DNA from: Verrucomicrobiales bacterium
Lineage (GTDB): Bacteria; Verrucomicrobiota; Verrucomicrobiia; Verrucomicrobiales; Akkermansiaceae
Assembly: GCA_002729295.1 (NCBI GenBank)
Contig: PBTU01000032.1
Coordinates: 1 to 7,764 of the forward strand
Direction of reading: 5' to 3'
DNA length: 7,764 nucleotides
This document shows, piece after piece, positions 1 to 6,873 of the stretch (positions are counted from its first letter, which is position 1; each line of letters starts with the position of its first letter). The notes under the pieces were generated by a model. It ran no database searches, was not told where the DNA came from, and saw nothing but the letters and a program-made list of their open reading frames with translations. Both the position numbers and the translations under genes were made by a program.

Positions 1-10
1 TAAAGGTCGC

Positions 11-817
11 TTACTTCTGAGCTACCGTAGCCCCCTCCTGGGAAGCTTTGCTCTTTTGGAGTGCCGTCGCGCTTTGCTCCGCAGCCCAACCCCGGAAGGC
101 CTTGTCACTGATCACTTCCATGAAACCCTTCATGTTAGCGTGGCCCTCTCCACAGAGCTGACCACAAATGACGTGGGTCTCGAGCTGCTTAATCGGCTTG
201 AACCACATTGGGATATCCTGTCCGGGAATGGCGTCCTGCTGAATCCGCATTGGAACAATAGAATAATTGTGAATCACGTCCGTCGAGGTGATCTGGAGAA
301 TAGCATTACGATTGACGGGCAGCTTCAAGACGCCCGAGACAAAATCGTCATTTCCATTCGGATCATCAGGATCAATACAGGGGTCACCCACTGCGGCAAC
401 ACGGGTCCGGTCGATACGACCAAAGATTCCGTCTTCACCAGGATAATGGTAGTTGAATCCGAATTGATAGCCGATCACGCGGGCACGAACCGGGTCCGTC
501 TGCTGCACTTCGTCGAACTGATCCGTCCGCTCCCACCAGAGAGGGAAAGCAAAACCAAGAAGTAGAACGGCTTCAATAATGACCACGCCAATCTCAAGGT
601 GGCTGGAAACGTGGTTGGTCACTCCGTGGTAGTTTGCCTTGGGATTCTTGGAAGCCCGAAATTTCCAGAGGCAAACGAGGAAAAATAAAGTCCAACCAAT
701 GAAAAGAGCGAACATGAACCAATGGGTGATATCGATCAGATGATCGACACTGCTACCGTGCTCGGAAAAATTCTCGGGAATCCCGAGCCATTTTGACCAA
801 TTGAGTGAAACAAACAT
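11..817 (-). CDS. coxB: cytochrome c oxidase subunit II (CuA subunit)
   Basis: 268 residues. Two membrane helices (about 32-52 and 75-95) precede a periplasmic cupredoxin domain. All CuA ligands are present: H183 (VIHNYSVP-like), C218, Q220 main chain, C222, H226 and M229. E75 corresponds to the Glu at the K-channel mouth of the Rhodobacter enzyme. An insert at about 128-160 (FGR-D, then an Asp-rich DPDDPNGNDD with C147) is typical in style of Verrucomicrobiota-like subunit II. There is no C-terminal cytochrome c domain, so this is not caa3 in the strict sense. I chose the ATG at 817 because it gives a normal N terminus; the frame stays open up to 1027, but that extension overlaps the small CxxC gene and does not resemble subunit II. 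CoxB accepts electrons from cytochrome c and passes them to CoxA. It is last in the cluster, whereas coxB usually comes before coxA. Confidence 0.96.
   Translation of the reverse strand: MFVSLNWSKWLGIPENFSEHGSSVDHLIDITHWFMFALFIGWTLFFLVCLWKFRASKNPKANYHGVTNHVSSHLEIGVVIIEAVLLLGFAFPLWWERTDQFDEVQQTDPVRARVIGYQFGFNYHYPGEDGIFGRIDRTRVAAVGDPCIDPDDPNGNDDFVSGVLKLPVNRNAILQITSTDVIHNYSIVPMRIQQDAIPGQDIPMWFKPIKQLETHVICGQLCGEGHANMKGFMEVISDKAFRGWAAEQSATALQKSKASQEGATVAQK
131..271 (-). other. CuA binding site region of CoxB
   Basis: Codes for residues 183-229 of CoxB. H183 opens the region and the C218-x3-C222-x3-H226-x2-M229 motif closes it. All residues needed for the binuclear CuA centre are intact. Confidence 0.92.
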
Positions 818-837
818 GAGTTGAGTAAGAGTGGGAA

Positions 838-1053
838 TTAAGAGGACGGCGGGATGTAATCGTCGCTGTATTGGGGATCGAGAGCGGTTCTCTCCCGGCG
901 GGCCATCCGAATGAACAAGGCGAGAATACCACCAGCCAAAGGAACAATCACTAGGAGCATGACAGCAATGGCCCAACCAGCGGCATCGTTGTCGGAGTGA
1001 AGAAAATTGTTGGCGCAAGTGGAGCAAGCCAGTTGAAAAGTATCCGTAATCAT
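838..1053 (-). CDS. small single-helix membrane protein with periplasmic CxxC
   Basis: 71 residues. An N-terminal region with C10-S-T-C13 is followed by one membrane helix (about 26-49), then a basic stretch (R49, R52, R53, R55) and a polar tail ending in PPSS. The basic stretch after the helix implies N-out, C-in topology, putting the CxxC in the periplasm close to the membrane. The ATG at 1053 is the only possible start, because an in-frame TAG (the stop of the previous gene) lies 15 bases upstream. The protein therefore has no separate signal peptide ahead of the CxxC. It directly precedes coxB, the CuA subunit, by 20 bases. A role in copper delivery or thiol chemistry for the CuA site is an inference from position and motif only. 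Similar small CxxC membrane proteins sit in oxidase operons of related phyla as far as I recall. Confidence 0.8.
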   Translation of the reverse strand: MITDTFQLACSTCANNFLHSDNDAAGWAIAVMLLVIVPLAGGILALFIRMARRERTALDPQYSDDYIPPSS

Positions 1054-1065
1054 CTTTAAAATGTT

Positions 1066-1272
1066 CTATACAATAATCGATTTAGCTTTGCGGTAAAAGC
1101 GAATGCCATAAACGATCAGAACAGCCGAAGTGATAAATCCGACGATCCCGAAGGCCTCGACCGCTGATCCGGCTTCTTGTGCCGAATCAAAAAACACCGC
1201 CCACACTCCGAATCCCGCAAAGAAAAGAGCCGCGATTGTAATGAAGATGAGATGGAATCCTTTGATCGACAT
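1066..1272 (-). CDS. small two-helix membrane protein of the oxidase operon
   Basis: 68 residues with two predicted membrane helices (about 6-28 and 40-58), a short polar hairpin (29-39) and a basic C-terminal end (F59, R58, R61, K62, K64). The N terminus K4-G-F-H-L-I-F-I-T resembles small uncharacterised proteins that I recall next to subunit IV genes in verrucomicrobial oxidase operons. It has no Cys and only one His (H7), so a redox centre is unlikely. It starts 12 bases after the subunit IV stop and ends in TAG 12 bases before the next gene, which supports a real, co-translated gene. The function is unknown; an assembly factor or accessory subunit is the obvious guess. Confidence 0.8.
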   Translation of the reverse strand: MSIKGFHLIFITIAALFFAGFGVWAVFFDSAQEAGSAVEAFGIVGFITSAVLIVYGIRFYRKAKSIIV

Positions 1273-1284
1273 GAGACAGAAATT

Positions 1285-1668
1285 TTAATCGTGAACGTCG
1301 GTAGCTGGATTCGCCGGATTGTAGAATCCATCAACTTTCGTTGGGCTTCCAAACTGAATGGGATCACTCTTGGACCATCCAATGAGCCACATACAAAAGA
1401 AGGCCATGAGAAGAGCTAATCCGTAGAAAAAGTAAATCAAGGGCTTCTCGTGATTAAGGTGCATAAAAATAATCATCACCAACGAAGCTTTAAATGCCGC
1501 AATGAGCAGACCAATAGCGGCATCCACCCCATCAAAACCGTGATCACCAAAATCGAGTGCCTCGACGGTCGCCACCAGCACGGTCACAACGGTGAAGAAG
1601 AAGAGAAGCATTCCAATGAAGAAATAGAGCTTCTTTGCTTTTTGAATTTCTGCAACTGAATCAGCCAT
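1285..1668 (-). CDS. cytochrome c oxidase subunit IV family protein
   Basis: 127 residues with three predicted membrane helices (about 14-35, 51-72 and 77-98). The second carries the family pattern K60-A-S-L-V-M-I-I-F-M-H-L, typical of the small subunit IV (CoxD/CtaF-type) of bacterial aa3 and caa3 oxidases, followed by N72-H-E-K. A polar C-terminal tail (99-127) is somewhat long for the family. The ATG at 1668 follows coxC after 43 bases, the widest gap in the cluster, and no Shine-Dalgarno is visible in it. The protein is an accessory subunit in the membrane; in related enzymes it supports assembly or stability and has no redox centre. I avoid a firm symbol because naming in this family is inconsistent. 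Confidence 0.9.
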   Translation of the reverse strand: MADSVAEIQKAKKLYFFIGMLLFFFTVVTVLVATVEALDFGDHGFDGVDAAIGLLIAAFKASLVMIIFMHLNHEKPLIYFFYGLALLMAFFCMWLIGWSKSDPIQFGSPTKVDGFYNPANPATDVHD

Positions 1669-1711
1669 CAGGATTGTCTTTTAAAAAGTGTGTTACGAAT
1701 AGGAAAGGAAA

Positions 1712-3418
1712 TTACATCAAGTAGAGGATCGGGAATAGGAAGATCCAAACGAGGTCCACAAAGTGCCAAAAGAGCCCGCCGACTTCGACACGGTTCGCAA
1801 GCCACTCAGGGTTACTGTCATACATTTTTCTTCCGAAGAAAAGATAGTATCCGAGAACAACGATACCACCTATCACGTGAAGCCCGTGAAGCCCCGTAAT
1901 GGTGAAATATATCGCATAATAGGTACTCCATTTCGGAGTGAAGGTTGCCTCAAAGTCGACCTTGTCGCGGGGAATGCTCACCTCGGGGAAGTGCTTGGCC
2001 ATCTCCGGATTGTAGTGATCGGCACCTGCAAATCCATCGAACCAGCCAGGGAGCTCCAAAGTTTGTTCTTCTGCCATTTTAGCAAGATCAGCATCAGGAT
2101 CAGCTTCCTTTACCTGACCATATGCCACAATTTTCTGCCAGGTGACGCGATACCTATCGAGGTCCGATGGCTCACGATCTTTCTTAGCAAGGCGGATAGT
2201 CTCCCCCTTCAACCATTCCTGATGGTTTTCCCAGATTGCCTTCAACTGAGGCTCCTGAACAATCCAACTTTTCTCGATCACCGCACTAGAATCAAGACCC
2301 TGCTCTTTGGCCCGCATTGCGGTAAAACTAAAGTCAATGGCATCAACACCAAGAATCATGGGGCTTTCGAGCATCTTCCCTTTGATCACCGTGTCGTCGC
2401 GCAATTTGAGCTGCTCGGCGTTACGACCGTTGGAAGTCATCCAACTTGGTTCGAGAATCAGGGTCAGAGCTGGTTCCACCTTGAAAGTAATTCCAGATCC
2501 AGCTCCAATCATCAAGGGCGTCAACTTCTCGTTGTCCTCCTTGCGACGTTCTTTCCATACCTCGAGATCGATGATGTTGTATCCGGGCTGATCGATCCCT
2601 CTCTCATCACGAATCCATGCCCAGGAGGCCTTTTCGAAGTTGGTGCGAATGGCTGAATCATGCGCCCGGGAATCGAGGAAGACATCCTCGGCCTTATCGA
2701 GCGCATCGGTGGTCAGCTCGTCGCCGGCCTCCAAGACCTTGGTCTTCTCAGCGCCGTCCTTCCCGATCTGATCCTCATCCATGACCGCATAGTCTTCGAC
2801 GAGGGTGATTTTCGAGTCTCGCTTCACAGCCTGTTTCAAAATCTCAATCACAAACGTATCGTGAACCGGACGGGTCAGAGTGAACGTCATCTCCGAAGCC
2901 TCGAAAACAATGCGGTTGGCATCGAAAGATTCCTCGGGGTATTTCCCATTCTCCTTGTGAACCACATGTAGATGACCATTTTCCTCTAGGACCACCTTCT
3001 TTTTGTGTCCCTCGAGAATTCCATATCCTTCCACCGGACCGCTATCGCTGATACGCACGGCATGGTGACTAAACTTGGCGTTATATTCGATTGCCTTCAA
3101 CACCATGAAGCCAAGGGCACACGCTATCGTAATCGACATATAGACCTGAAACTTCCGCCACTCCCTCATCTTGAGAGCCGCCCAAGCAAAGACCACCGTC
3201 ACGGATGAGCCGATCAAAATAAACGTGTTAATCAATCCGGGAAGGATCGGAAGAGCGCGCTCCGGCCAAGGGTAATCGGCGTAGAGGCGCAGGAAAAGGT
3301 AGCCAGAGAAGAGACCTCCGAAGAGAGTCACTTCGGAAGCGAGAAAGAGCCAGATACCAACCTTTGAGTTGTTGAGACCGGTGTCTTTCCGGGCGTTAAC
3401 GACAAATGGGATTTCCAC
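1712..3418 (-). CDS. coxC: cytochrome c oxidase subunit III with large periplasmic insert
   Basis: 568 residues, against about 200 for ordinary five-helix subunit III. The standard protein is complete but split: helices 1-3 lie in residues 19-113 (conserved E29 in LASEVTLF, and KAIEY at 108-112), helices 4-5 in 499-568 (TGLHGLHV 508-515, WHFVDLVWIFLFP 551-563). Between them are about 375 charged, soluble residues with no Cys and no obvious membrane helix. Positive-inside reasoning (KMREWRK after helix 2 on the inside) puts this insert in the periplasm. The start is GTG at 3418, the only usable start before an in-frame stop; it lies 4 bases after the coxA stop with no Shine-Dalgarno, so translation is probably coupled to coxA. 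Subunit III stabilises subunit I and proton uptake. The role of the insert is unknown to me. I recall long inserts in some verrucomicrobial subunit III proteins, so it is likely a lineage trait and not a chimera. Confidence 0.95.
   Translation of the reverse strand: MEIPFVVNARKDTGLNNSKVGIWLFLASEVTLFGGLFSGYLFLRLYADYPWPERALPILPGLINTFILIGSSVTVVFAWAALKMREWRKFQVYMSITIACALGFMVLKAIEYNAKFSHHAVRISDSGPVEGYGILEGHKKKVVLEENGHLHVVHKENGKYPEESFDANRIVFEASEMTFTLTRPVHDTFVIEILKQAVKRDSKITLVEDYAVMDEDQIGKDGAEKTKVLEAGDELTTDALDKAEDVFLDSRAHDSAIRTNFEKASWAWIRDERGIDQPGYNIIDLEVWKERRKEDNEKLTPLMIGAGSGITFKVEPALTLILEPSWMTSNGRNAEQLKLRDDTVIKGKMLESPMILGVDAIDFSFTAMRAKEQGLDSSAVIEKSWIVQEPQLKAIWENHQEWLKGETIRLAKKDREPSDLDRYRVTWQKIVAYGQVKEADPDADLAKMAEEQTLELPGWFDGFAGADHYNPEMAKHFPEVSIPRDKVDFEATFTPKWSTYYAIYFTITGLHGLHVIGGIVVLGYYLFFGRKMYDSNPEWLANRVEVGGLFWHFVDLVWIFLFPILYLM
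1940..3067 (-). other. inserted soluble domain of CoxC (residues about 118-493)
   Basis: This stretch codes for the extra region between helices 3 and 4 of CoxC. It stays in frame throughout, with no stop or frameshift. The protein is rich in Lys, Glu and Asp with alternating hydrophobic residues, suggesting beta strands at 121-190 and 308-366 and helices at 284-298 and 388-450. Two stretches share a loose pattern, an Asp-containing turn followed by a Gly and later D-A-x-x-I-x-F (167-172 and 359-364), which could reflect an internal duplication. No known domain is recognised. Confidence 0.7.
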
Positions 3419-3422
3419 AGAT

Positions 3423-5315
3423 CTAAAGAGTTATTCGGTTTAGAGTCTTGGTTTCCTCGGCGGGTTCTTCGCTCTCGTCCTCATCCGATTCGGAGCGCCT
3501 GGGTTCCTCCCACTGGGGGAAGTAGTCCTCACCATGATCAGGACGGCTGTATTCGTATGGACCGCGGTAAACCGAGATATCGAAGGTAAAGTTTCCATGT
3601 CCCGGAGGCGTCGGAGTGGCCCATTCGAGAGTGGTTGCATCCCAAGGGTTGTCACTCGTGACTTTCTTACCCCAGAAATAACTTACGAACATGTTTACCA
3701 GGAAAGGAACTTGGGCAAGTGCGAGACAAATCGCGGAAACAGTCATCACCTCGTTGAGTGAAATCTTCTCGGCCACGGTCAGGCCAAAGACATTGATTCC
3801 ATCGGACGCTTTTTCAAGGTAGGCGTCTCCACCGTTGTACCAACGACGGTGGAAACCTGCCATTCCCTGGGTTAGCATCGGGAAGAAGAGGAAGTTCATG
3901 CAAATCAGGGACGGCCAGAAGTGGAGATGTCCGAGCGTGTTGTCCATGAAGCGACCAGTCATCTTGGGATACCAGTGATAAACACCGGCGAAGAGACCGA
4001 AGAGAATTCCGGGGGCCACCACGTAGTGGAAGTGGCCGATCACGTAGTAGGTATCGTGGAGGTGCAGGTCCGCTAGGTTGAAGGCCAGCGGGAGTCCGGT
4101 AAGACCACCAATTCCGAACATTGGCAGGAAGGCCGCCGCCCAGATCATTGGCATGGTGAAACGGATGGAACCGCCCCAAAGCGAGATAATCATGGAGGTG
4201 AGGAGAATCACCGAGGGCACCGAAATCAGCACCGTGGTTGTCTGGAAGAAGGTCGAAATGACCGGTCCCATTCCAGTGAGATACATGTGGTGGGCCCAAA
4301 CGATGAAGGAAAGGAACCCAAGAACGATCACCGCCCATACCATGGGCTTGTAACCCCAGAGAGGCTTTCGGGTGTGGCAGGGAATTATCTCCGCGACACA
4401 AGCAATGGCCGGCAAAAGGAGAACATACACCTCGGGATGACCCAAGAACCAAAAGAGGTGCTGGTAGAGAAGCGGGCTACCACTGCCAGAAAGCTCCATC
4501 ACTCCATCGGTCCGGGAGTAGAGTCCGGAAGGCATGAAGAAGGACGAACCAGTCATCCGGTCCATGAGCTGCATAATGCCAGCGGCTTCAAGCGGTGGGA
4601 AGGCAAGGAGGAGAAGGAATCCGGTCACCAACATGGCCCACACGAAAAAAGGCAGGCGCATCCAAGTCAATCCCTTAGCGCGCAGCTGAATGATGGTGGT
4701 GACAAAATTTACTGAACCGAGCAATGAGGAAGTAATCAGAAAGACCAGACCAATCAGCCATTGCGTTTGGCCGGCCAGCAGTTGATTCACAATCTGCCTG
4801 TCCGCATAGCCGGCGAGCGGTGAGTAGTTGGTCCATCCGGACTTGGCCGCACCCGACTCCATGAAGAAGCTGGCGCACATGGTGAGTCCACCAAGCAGAT
4901 AAACCCAGAAGCTGGCCATGTTGAGTTTTGGAAAGGCCATATCGGGAGCACCAATCTGGAGAGGAGTGACGTAGTTGCCAAAAGCTGCGAAACCAAGAGG
5001 CACAACCCCAAGGAAAACCATGATCGTTCCGTGCATCGCGCCGAACATGTTATAAGTCTCCCCTGTTACCTTGCCGCCATCCAACCAACGTGCTTTCCAG
5101 CCATCGGTAAAGATCCAACTCAAGTAACCGGGAAGCGGCTCATGGGGATACGCGATGCTCCAGCGCATCACAATCATCAAGAAAAACCCGAACAGGAGAA
5201 ACGCTCCGGCAGCCAGACCATACTGGATACCGATGGTCTTGTGATCGGTTGAAAAAAGGTATTTTGTCCAAAAGGACTGCTGATGATGGTGATCATCGTG
5301 AGAGTCTGCGCTCAT
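3423..5315 (-). CDS. coxA: cytochrome c oxidase subunit I (A-type haem-copper oxidase, catalytic subunit)
   Basis: 630 residues, about 12 membrane helices. It reduces oxygen to water at a haem-CuB centre in the cytoplasmic membrane. Low-spin haem ligands are H95 (MHGTIM) and H430. The active site has H293 and cross-link tyrosine Y297 (GHPEVY), H342-H343 (WAHHMY) and haem a3 ligand H428 (HDTYYVIGHFHY). D-channel residues N114, D125, N132 and E295 are present, so it belongs with oxidases carrying Glu in helix VI. The Arg pair for haem propionates is R490-R491. The K-channel position, by gapless alignment with the Rhodobacter/Paracoccus enzymes, is L371 instead of Lys. The Ser of that channel is A308 and the next residue is E309. 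The N terminus is His-rich (H6, H9-H11) and the C-terminal tail (606-622) is strongly acidic. The gene ends in TAG, 4 bases before coxC. No clear Shine-Dalgarno precedes the ATG. Confidence 0.97.
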   Translation of the reverse strand: MSADSHDDHHHQQSFWTKYLFSTDHKTIGIQYGLAAGAFLLFGFFLMIVMRWSIAYPHEPLPGYLSWIFTDGWKARWLDGGKVTGETYNMFGAMHGTIMVFLGVVPLGFAAFGNYVTPLQIGAPDMAFPKLNMASFWVYLLGGLTMCASFFMESGAAKSGWTNYSPLAGYADRQIVNQLLAGQTQWLIGLVFLITSSLLGSVNFVTTIIQLRAKGLTWMRLPFFVWAMLVTGFLLLLAFPPLEAAGIMQLMDRMTGSSFFMPSGLYSRTDGVMELSGSGSPLLYQHLFWFLGHPEVYVLLLPAIACVAEIIPCHTRKPLWGYKPMVWAVIVLGFLSFIVWAHHMYLTGMGPVISTFFQTTTVLISVPSVILLTSMIISLWGGSIRFTMPMIWAAAFLPMFGIGGLTGLPLAFNLADLHLHDTYYVIGHFHYVVAPGILFGLFAGVYHWYPKMTGRFMDNTLGHLHFWPSLICMNFLFFPMLTQGMAGFHRRWYNGGDAYLEKASDGINVFGLTVAEKISLNEVMTVSAICLALAQVPFLVNMFVSYFWGKKVTSDNPWDATTLEWATPTPPGHGNFTFDISVYRGPYEYSRPDHGEDYFPQWEEPRRSESDEDESEEPAEETKTLNRITL

Positions 5316-5339
5316 AAATCTTGTGGTTTTGAAATGAAA

Positions 5340-6113
5340 TTATTTGGCGGCCTGGACCTCGACAGGCTCAAAGGTAATTGGATCAATCAAGGTCTCGGGA
5401 AGCAACTCTGCCCCTTCAAGATCTTTATCGTAATTCTTTTTAAGTTCTTCGACAGTCACCGCCCCATCTCCGCGCGCATTGGCGATTTCGAGAGCCTTGG
5501 CGGCTTGCTCAAGAGAAACAACAGACGCCTTGTTACCCCAGTCGTTTCGAATGTAGGTCATCACTGCGGCAAGCTCCTTCTTTCCAAGACCGAGCCCCTG
5601 TGCTGGCATTACGCCGTTGTAGGAAACCCCGCCAACCTCGATCGGTCCGGTCACCCCGTGGTAAATGATTTGAGAGAGCTGTTCGGTCGGTCCGGTGACC
5701 CAGTCAGAACCCGCAAGAGGAGGAATCCCAGATCCCCCTGCTCCACCCGCTCCGTGACAACCGGCGCATTTCGAGTAAACTTTTGCGCCCTCCTTGCTAA
5801 GGAGAACCAACGCAGGTCCTGGAAGAATCACAGGAGGAGGACCGGCTGTATCCGGTGCGCGCACCATGCCTTCAACATAGAGTTCATCGTAGTCGAAGAA
5901 TCCCCCACCTTTTCCGAGAACTGCGCCTCCGACAAGCATGACAAATCCCGAGAGAAGGATCAGTCCAAGGGAGACAGGCTCCATGCCATTTTCAGTGACA
6001 CGCTTCTCACGATTGACCGCCGGAGTGTCCCCAAGCGTGGCGTGGGCATCAGCGACATTGATTTTCTCGTCGAGATCAGGACGAAGGTCCCCGGATGACT
6101 GTTGGTCAGACAT
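5340..6113 (-). CDS. membrane-anchored mono-haem cytochrome c
   Basis: 257 residues. A hydrophilic, cytoplasmic N-terminal region (1-45) is followed by one membrane helix (about 46-66) and a periplasmic class I cytochrome c domain. The haem site is C116-A-G-C119-H120, and M169 in YNGVMP is the likely axial ligand. A linker of about 40 residues rich in Gly and Pro joins helix and haem domain. After the haem domain is a C-terminal tail (about 195-257), in which residues 212-223 (N-A-R-G-D-G, then T-V-E-E) resemble a degenerate EF-hand loop; this is weak. The gene starts 3 bases after the CcoO-like stop and ends 24 bases before coxA. CoxB in this cluster has no fused cytochrome c domain, so this protein, or the CcoO-like one, is a natural electron donor to CuA. 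It could also be viewed as a one-haem counterpart of CcoP, but I see no specific CcoP signature. Confidence 0.87.
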   Translation of the reverse strand: MSDQQSSGDLRPDLDEKINVADAHATLGDTPAVNREKRVTENGMEPVSLGLILLSGFVMLVGGAVLGKGGGFFDYDELYVEGMVRAPDTAGPPPVILPGPALVLLSKEGAKVYSKCAGCHGAGGAGGSGIPPLAGSDWVTGPTEQLSQIIYHGVTGPIEVGGVSYNGVMPAQGLGLGKKELAAVMTYIRNDWGNKASVVSLEQAAKALEIANARGDGAVTVEELKKNYDKDLEGAELLPETLIDPITFEPVEVQAAK

Positions 6114-6116
6114 GTT

Positions 6117-6851
6117 TTATTCCTTTGTGGGAGCAGTTGGATTCAAATTATAGGCCTTTGGAAGAGGAGCACCGAGAGTGTCTTTTTTCAGGGAAGCAAG
6201 GTAACTGACGAGAGCGCGGGCCCGATCGGTCGGAACTACTGCCATCCTATTAGGAGTATAAAGCGGAAGAGCCTGTCCGCCAGCTAGAATTTCCGGAACT
6301 TCCCTGAACAAACCAGACTTGGAAGGACAAGTAGAATGCGAGTGAATCTCCTGGTCGTTTTCAACGTAGCCAGGGTTGGTCCGCGGGCTGTAGAGGTGAA
6401 GATAAAGCCAGGTTTCGGGCGTGAGATCACGTCCCTTCAAATAATGATCAAGACGGCGCCCCAGATTGGAAAGATCCGGCCCGACCCGGCCCAAGCCAAT
6501 ATGTGCCACGTCCTCGCCGTCGTAATCAGTCGGGACAGTCTCCCGACGAGTGTCGGGATTATCTGCAGTCAGTCGCAATCCGGCCCATTCATCGCGATGC
6601 ACATCCGGCCCAGCATAAGTTGGGCGAATCAACTGCGTGTGACAGTGGTAGCATCCCTCTTGTCCGTAAATCTTGGATCCTTCGTTCACCCGTCCATCTC
6701 TCATCGGGCTGTATGCCTGCCCTTTTCTATCACCCTCTTCAAATTTAACAGGCTCAAGGGCTCGCATTTTGGAAAAGGGAAAAACAACCATAGCGAGCCA
6801 TGGTAACCCAAAGCTGGCGAGCAATCCGAAAATAAAAGATTTAAATGTCAT
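6117..6851 (-). CDS. CcoO-like membrane-anchored mono-haem cytochrome c (cbb3 subunit II-like)
   Basis: 244 residues. An N-terminal membrane anchor (about 4-26) is followed by a periplasmic cytochrome c domain. The haem c site is C67-Y-H-C70-H71, and the following TQLIRP matches the CcoO signature of CxxCH, Q and RP. A GPDLSNLGRR stretch (124-133) also fits CcoO. The usual CcoO MPxYPWL axial Met segment is not seen. M203, in PNRMAVVP just before the last helix, is the likely axial ligand. Residues 164-180 form a loop containing H170, H172 and C175. I chose the ATG at 6851 because it places the anchor at the N terminus and leaves a 22-base gap. An in-frame ATG at 6935 would overlap the upstream gene and add unrelated residues. 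In cbb3 oxidases this subunit carries electrons to CcoN; here the CcoN partner lacks the metal ligands, so electrons probably go elsewhere, perhaps to the A-type oxidase. Confidence 0.88.
   Translation of the reverse strand: MTFKSFIFGLLASFGLPWLAMVVFPFSKMRALEPVKFEEGDRKGQAYSPMRDGRVNEGSKIYGQEGCYHCHTQLIRPTYAGPDVHRDEWAGLRLTADNPDTRRETVPTDYDGEDVAHIGLGRVGPDLSNLGRRLDHYLKGRDLTPETWLYLHLYSPRTNPGYVENDQEIHSHSTCPSKSGLFREVPEILAGGQALPLYTPNRMAVVPTDRARALVSYLASLKKDTLGAPLPKAYNLNPTAPTKE
6121..6125 (-). promoter_or_regulatory. Shine-Dalgarno site for the second cytochrome c gene
   Basis: AAGGA on the minus strand lies 7 bases before the ATG at 6113 and sits inside the last codons of the CcoO-like gene. It is the only clear ribosome binding site inside the cluster, and it supports translational coupling across the 3-base gap. 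Confidence 0.65.
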
Positions 6852-6873
6852 TTCTGAAGGACTTGGAAATTTC

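Noticed and set aside
818..1027. Longer coxB start at 1027
   Set aside because: The 70 extra residues overlap the small CxxC gene, are Arg- and Cys-rich and unlike any subunit II N terminus.
1669..1711. Possible terminator or promoter in the 43-base gap after coxC
   Set aside because: A near-palindromic CTTTTAAAAAG is present, but there is no GC-rich stem with a T tract and no convincing -35/-10 pair.
1763..2656. 297-codon open frame on the plus strand opposite the CoxC insert
   Set aside because: The sequence has no recognisable domain or membrane pattern, it lies fully opposite a well supported gene, and the minus frame contains both halves of subunit III in one frame. Treated as a shadow.
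3814..4452. 212-codon alternative frame on the minus strand inside coxA
   Set aside because: Low-complexity, Pro- and Gly-rich composition typical of a shifted frame of a membrane protein gene; coxA is intact across it.
5283..6098. 271-codon open frame on the plus strand opposite the second cytochrome c
   Set aside because: No family resemblance; the minus strand carries a clear cytochrome c with CxxCH and axial Met. Treated as a shadow.
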